Shown: positions 6,909 through 8,286 of the stretch, piece by piece
Numbering within the stretch: position 1 is the first letter of the stretch
Layout of the letters: every line of letters starts with the position of its first letter
Notes under the pieces: generated by a model
Told to the model about the DNA's origin: nothing
The model's input: the letters and a program-made list of their open reading frames with translations, nothing else
The model's database searches: none
Made by a program: the position numbers and the translations under genes
Origin: Planctomycetota bacterium
GTDB lineage: Bacteria; Planctomycetota; Phycisphaerae; Sedimentisphaerales; Anaerohalosphaeraceae
Reading direction: 5' to 3'
NCBI GenBank assembly: GCA_003644175.1
Contig: QNBS01000088.1
Span: 1 to 8,286, forward strand
Length of the DNA stretch: 8,286 bases

Positions 6909-8286
6909 TTATTGTTGTCGCCTGTTTTCTATCGTATCAATCCTTTGCCCAATCAACCGCTCCACATCAGCCCTTGCTTTGTGATAGGCCGACAGCGCTT
7001 CAATATATTGTCCTTTTGCCTCAAACAAGGTTCGCTGAGCATCAAGAACATTCAAATAGTCAAGCTTTCCTTGACGATACCCTTCTGTCGAGGCATCGAA
7101 AACATCCTGAGCACCATCCAACACTTTGCTCTTCAGTTCTGTAGCTTCCGTAAATGCATTCGAAAGTGCCTGGTAGCTTAAAGCTAAGGCGGTATTAACA
7201 CTTGCTTCGGCTGCTTTGCGTTCTTCACCGGCCCTGGTGAGATTGTGCCTTGCTTCAAGAATGTTTCCCTGATTCCGATTAGCCACCGGCAGCGGAATGG
7301 AAACGCCAAAAACAACTGCGTTATCATCTGTTTCATTGTATCTTCTAAATCCGCCGCTGAGTGTGATATCCGGAGTGGCTTTAGCTTTTTCTAATTCAAA
7401 CGCAGCTCGTCGTTGTTCTAATTCTACAGCCCAGCGCGAAATATCAGGGTTTTGTGCGATCAAATCCGCCAGTTGGTCCTCTGTTGGGATAGATTGCACA
7501 ACATCGAGTTGGCCTGCAACTTTCTCAAAAGCAGGGGATTTACCAGCCCAGATAGCGGCGAGTTGCTTGCGAGCGGATTCGAGGTTTTGCCCGGCCTTTT
7601 CCCTCTCAATTCCGGCACTTGCCAGTGCAACCTCGGATTTTGTTTTTTCGACAGGAGAATCTTTGCCGGCTTCGACTCTTTGCGAAACAGTAGTCAGAAC
7701 CTGCTCAGACAACCCAACTAATTCCTTTGCTAATGCTAATTGTTCCTGAGCAGCAAGTACACCTACAAATAACCTGGTGGTTTCAGTAAGAACATCAAGG
7801 CGTTTGGCTTGATAATCTAATTCCGCCAATTCCTTTTCAAGCGACGCCACGCGTGTCCGCTTGCGGCGTTTTCCCTTCAGTTCAATCAATTGACCCAATT
7901 GCAAAGTGGTTTGCGCTCCGTCAAAGCCTCGCAGTTGGCCTGTCCCACCGACATCTTCCACCTCGACACCGAGTTCGGGGTTTGGCCGGAAACCGGCTTG
8001 CAGTTTCCTTGCTTCTGAGGCGCGAGTCGCCCAGGAAAATGCTCTCAATTCAGGATTACGCATTAAAGCAAGAGCCAGGGCTTGACGTAAAGTGATGACG
8101 CCATTCGGCTCGGCAATCTCATAAGTTTCCCAAACAGTTGCAGGAGGTTTCTCAGGCGATCGAAAACTACTTAACTCCCGCCCCGCAGGCGGTGGATCCG
8201 GCCATGCTGCATCGTTGGCCGAATCCATACAACCGGACACCGCAAGTGCAGATATGACTGCAAAAAACAACAAAAAGTTTCTAAGC
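6909..8286 (-). CDS. czcC: TolC-family outer-membrane efflux lipoprotein, CzcC-like, 5'-partial
   Basis: Outer-membrane channel of the tripartite efflux system. The first start-like codon in frame is a TTG at 8273, but the frame stays open to the window edge and reads LRNF before it. The Arg would supply the charged n-region of a signal peptide, so the real start is probably a few codons beyond 8286. The hydrophobic core FLLFFAVISALAVSGC ends in a lipobox (LAVSGC), predicting a lipid-anchored Cys, common in CzcC/CusC proteins. Two outer-membrane-efflux repeats follow (about residues 60-245 and 265-445 counted from the TTG). Both have long Ala/Glu/Lys helices and a beta-hairpin segment: FRPNPELGVEVEDVGG in the first, TPDITLSGGFRRYNETDD in the second. 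The conserved ending GYRQGKLDYLNVLDAQRTLF is typical of the family. The TAA stop is at 6909-6911 and czcB starts 18 bp later. It is the first gene of the visible operon. Czc assignment rests on the neighbouring pump; the family alone does not tell substrate. Confidence 0.93.
   Translation of the reverse strand, partial: LRNFLLFFAVISALAVSGCMDSANDAAWPDPPPAGRELSSFRSPEKPPATVWETYEIAEPNGVITLRQALALALMRNPELRAFSWATRASEARKLQAGFRPNPELGVEVEDVGGTGQLRGFDGAQTTLQLGQLIELKGKRRKRTRVASLEKELAELDYQAKRLDVLTETTRLFVGVLAAQEQLALAKELVGLSEQVLTTVSQRVEAGKDSPVEKTKSEVALASAGIEREKAGQNLESARKQLAAIWAGKSPAFEKVAGQLDVVQSIPTEDQLADLIAQNPDISRWAVELEQRRAAFELEKAKATPDITLSGGFRRYNETDDNAVVFGVSIPLPVANRNQGNILEARHNLTRAGEERKAAEASVNTALALSYQALSNAFTEATELKSKVLDGAQDVFDASTEGYRQGKLDYLNVLDAQRTLFEAKGQYIEALSAYHKARADVERLIGQRIDTIENRRQQ

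Noticed and set aside
8233..8241. Second CCGGACACC string near the right edge, resembling the one at 2561-2569
   Set aside because: Here it encodes the VSG of the lipobox LAVSGC, and the flanking A run is absent, so it is best explained by coding constraint and not as another repeat copy.
1..8286. CRISPR arrays, tRNA or rRNA genes, transposase genes
   Set aside because: No regularly spaced direct repeats, cloverleaf-like segments, rRNA signatures or transposase coding sequence were seen; almost all bases are covered by the five genes.

Overview
This window looks like a chromosomal segment from a Gram-negative bacterium, since it encodes a complete tripartite envelope efflux pump with an outer-membrane channel. 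The plus-strand pair (a sodium:solute symporter with a long C-terminal tail and a last membrane segment, next to a non-HemE uroporphyrinogen-decarboxylase-family protein) resembles gene sets I associate from memory with the PVC group, especially Planctomycetota (Phycisphaerae-like) and Lentisphaerae/Kiritimatiellae. That placement is inference; no rRNA or other phylogenetic marker is present.

Layout. Bases 1-1397 (+) hold the C-terminal ~464 codons of a sodium:solute symporter whose start lies before the window. A 22-bp gap separates it from a URO-D-superfamily gene at 1420-2475 (+), so the two are probably co-transcribed. A 68-bp convergent intergenic region (2476-2543) carries a hairpin that reads best as a terminator for the minus strand. 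The rest of the window is one minus-strand operon, transcribed from the right edge in the order czcC-like outer-membrane lipoprotein (6909 to beyond 8286), czcB-like periplasmic adaptor (5667-6890) and czcA-like RND pump (2544-5654). Gaps between these genes are only 18 and 12 bp. The operon's promoter, the first codons of czcC and any metal-responsive regulator lie outside the window.

How the genes work together. The three minus-strand proteins should form a CzcCBA-type heavy-metal efflux system: a proton-driven inner-membrane pump, a periplasmic adaptor with a His-containing C terminus, and an outer-membrane channel anchored as a lipoprotein. Motifs favour a CzcA-like divalent-cation pump over a CusA-like Cu(I)/Ag(I) pump, but the TM4 signature (AIG...DGT...VEN) is intermediate and the metal is unresolved. 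The symporter/URO-D pair is a separate unit, perhaps for uptake and one-carbon or corrinoid-type processing of a small organic compound; its substrate cannot be read from sequence.

Hand counts on a few 60-base lines gave about 53-54% GC for the plus-strand genes and about 46% for the efflux operon, so the two units may differ in history. I see no clearly new system here. The points most worth a second look are the URO-D protein's altered ligand set and its symporter pairing, the intermediate TM4 motif of the pump, and a possible short repeat that forms the extreme C terminus of the pump gene.
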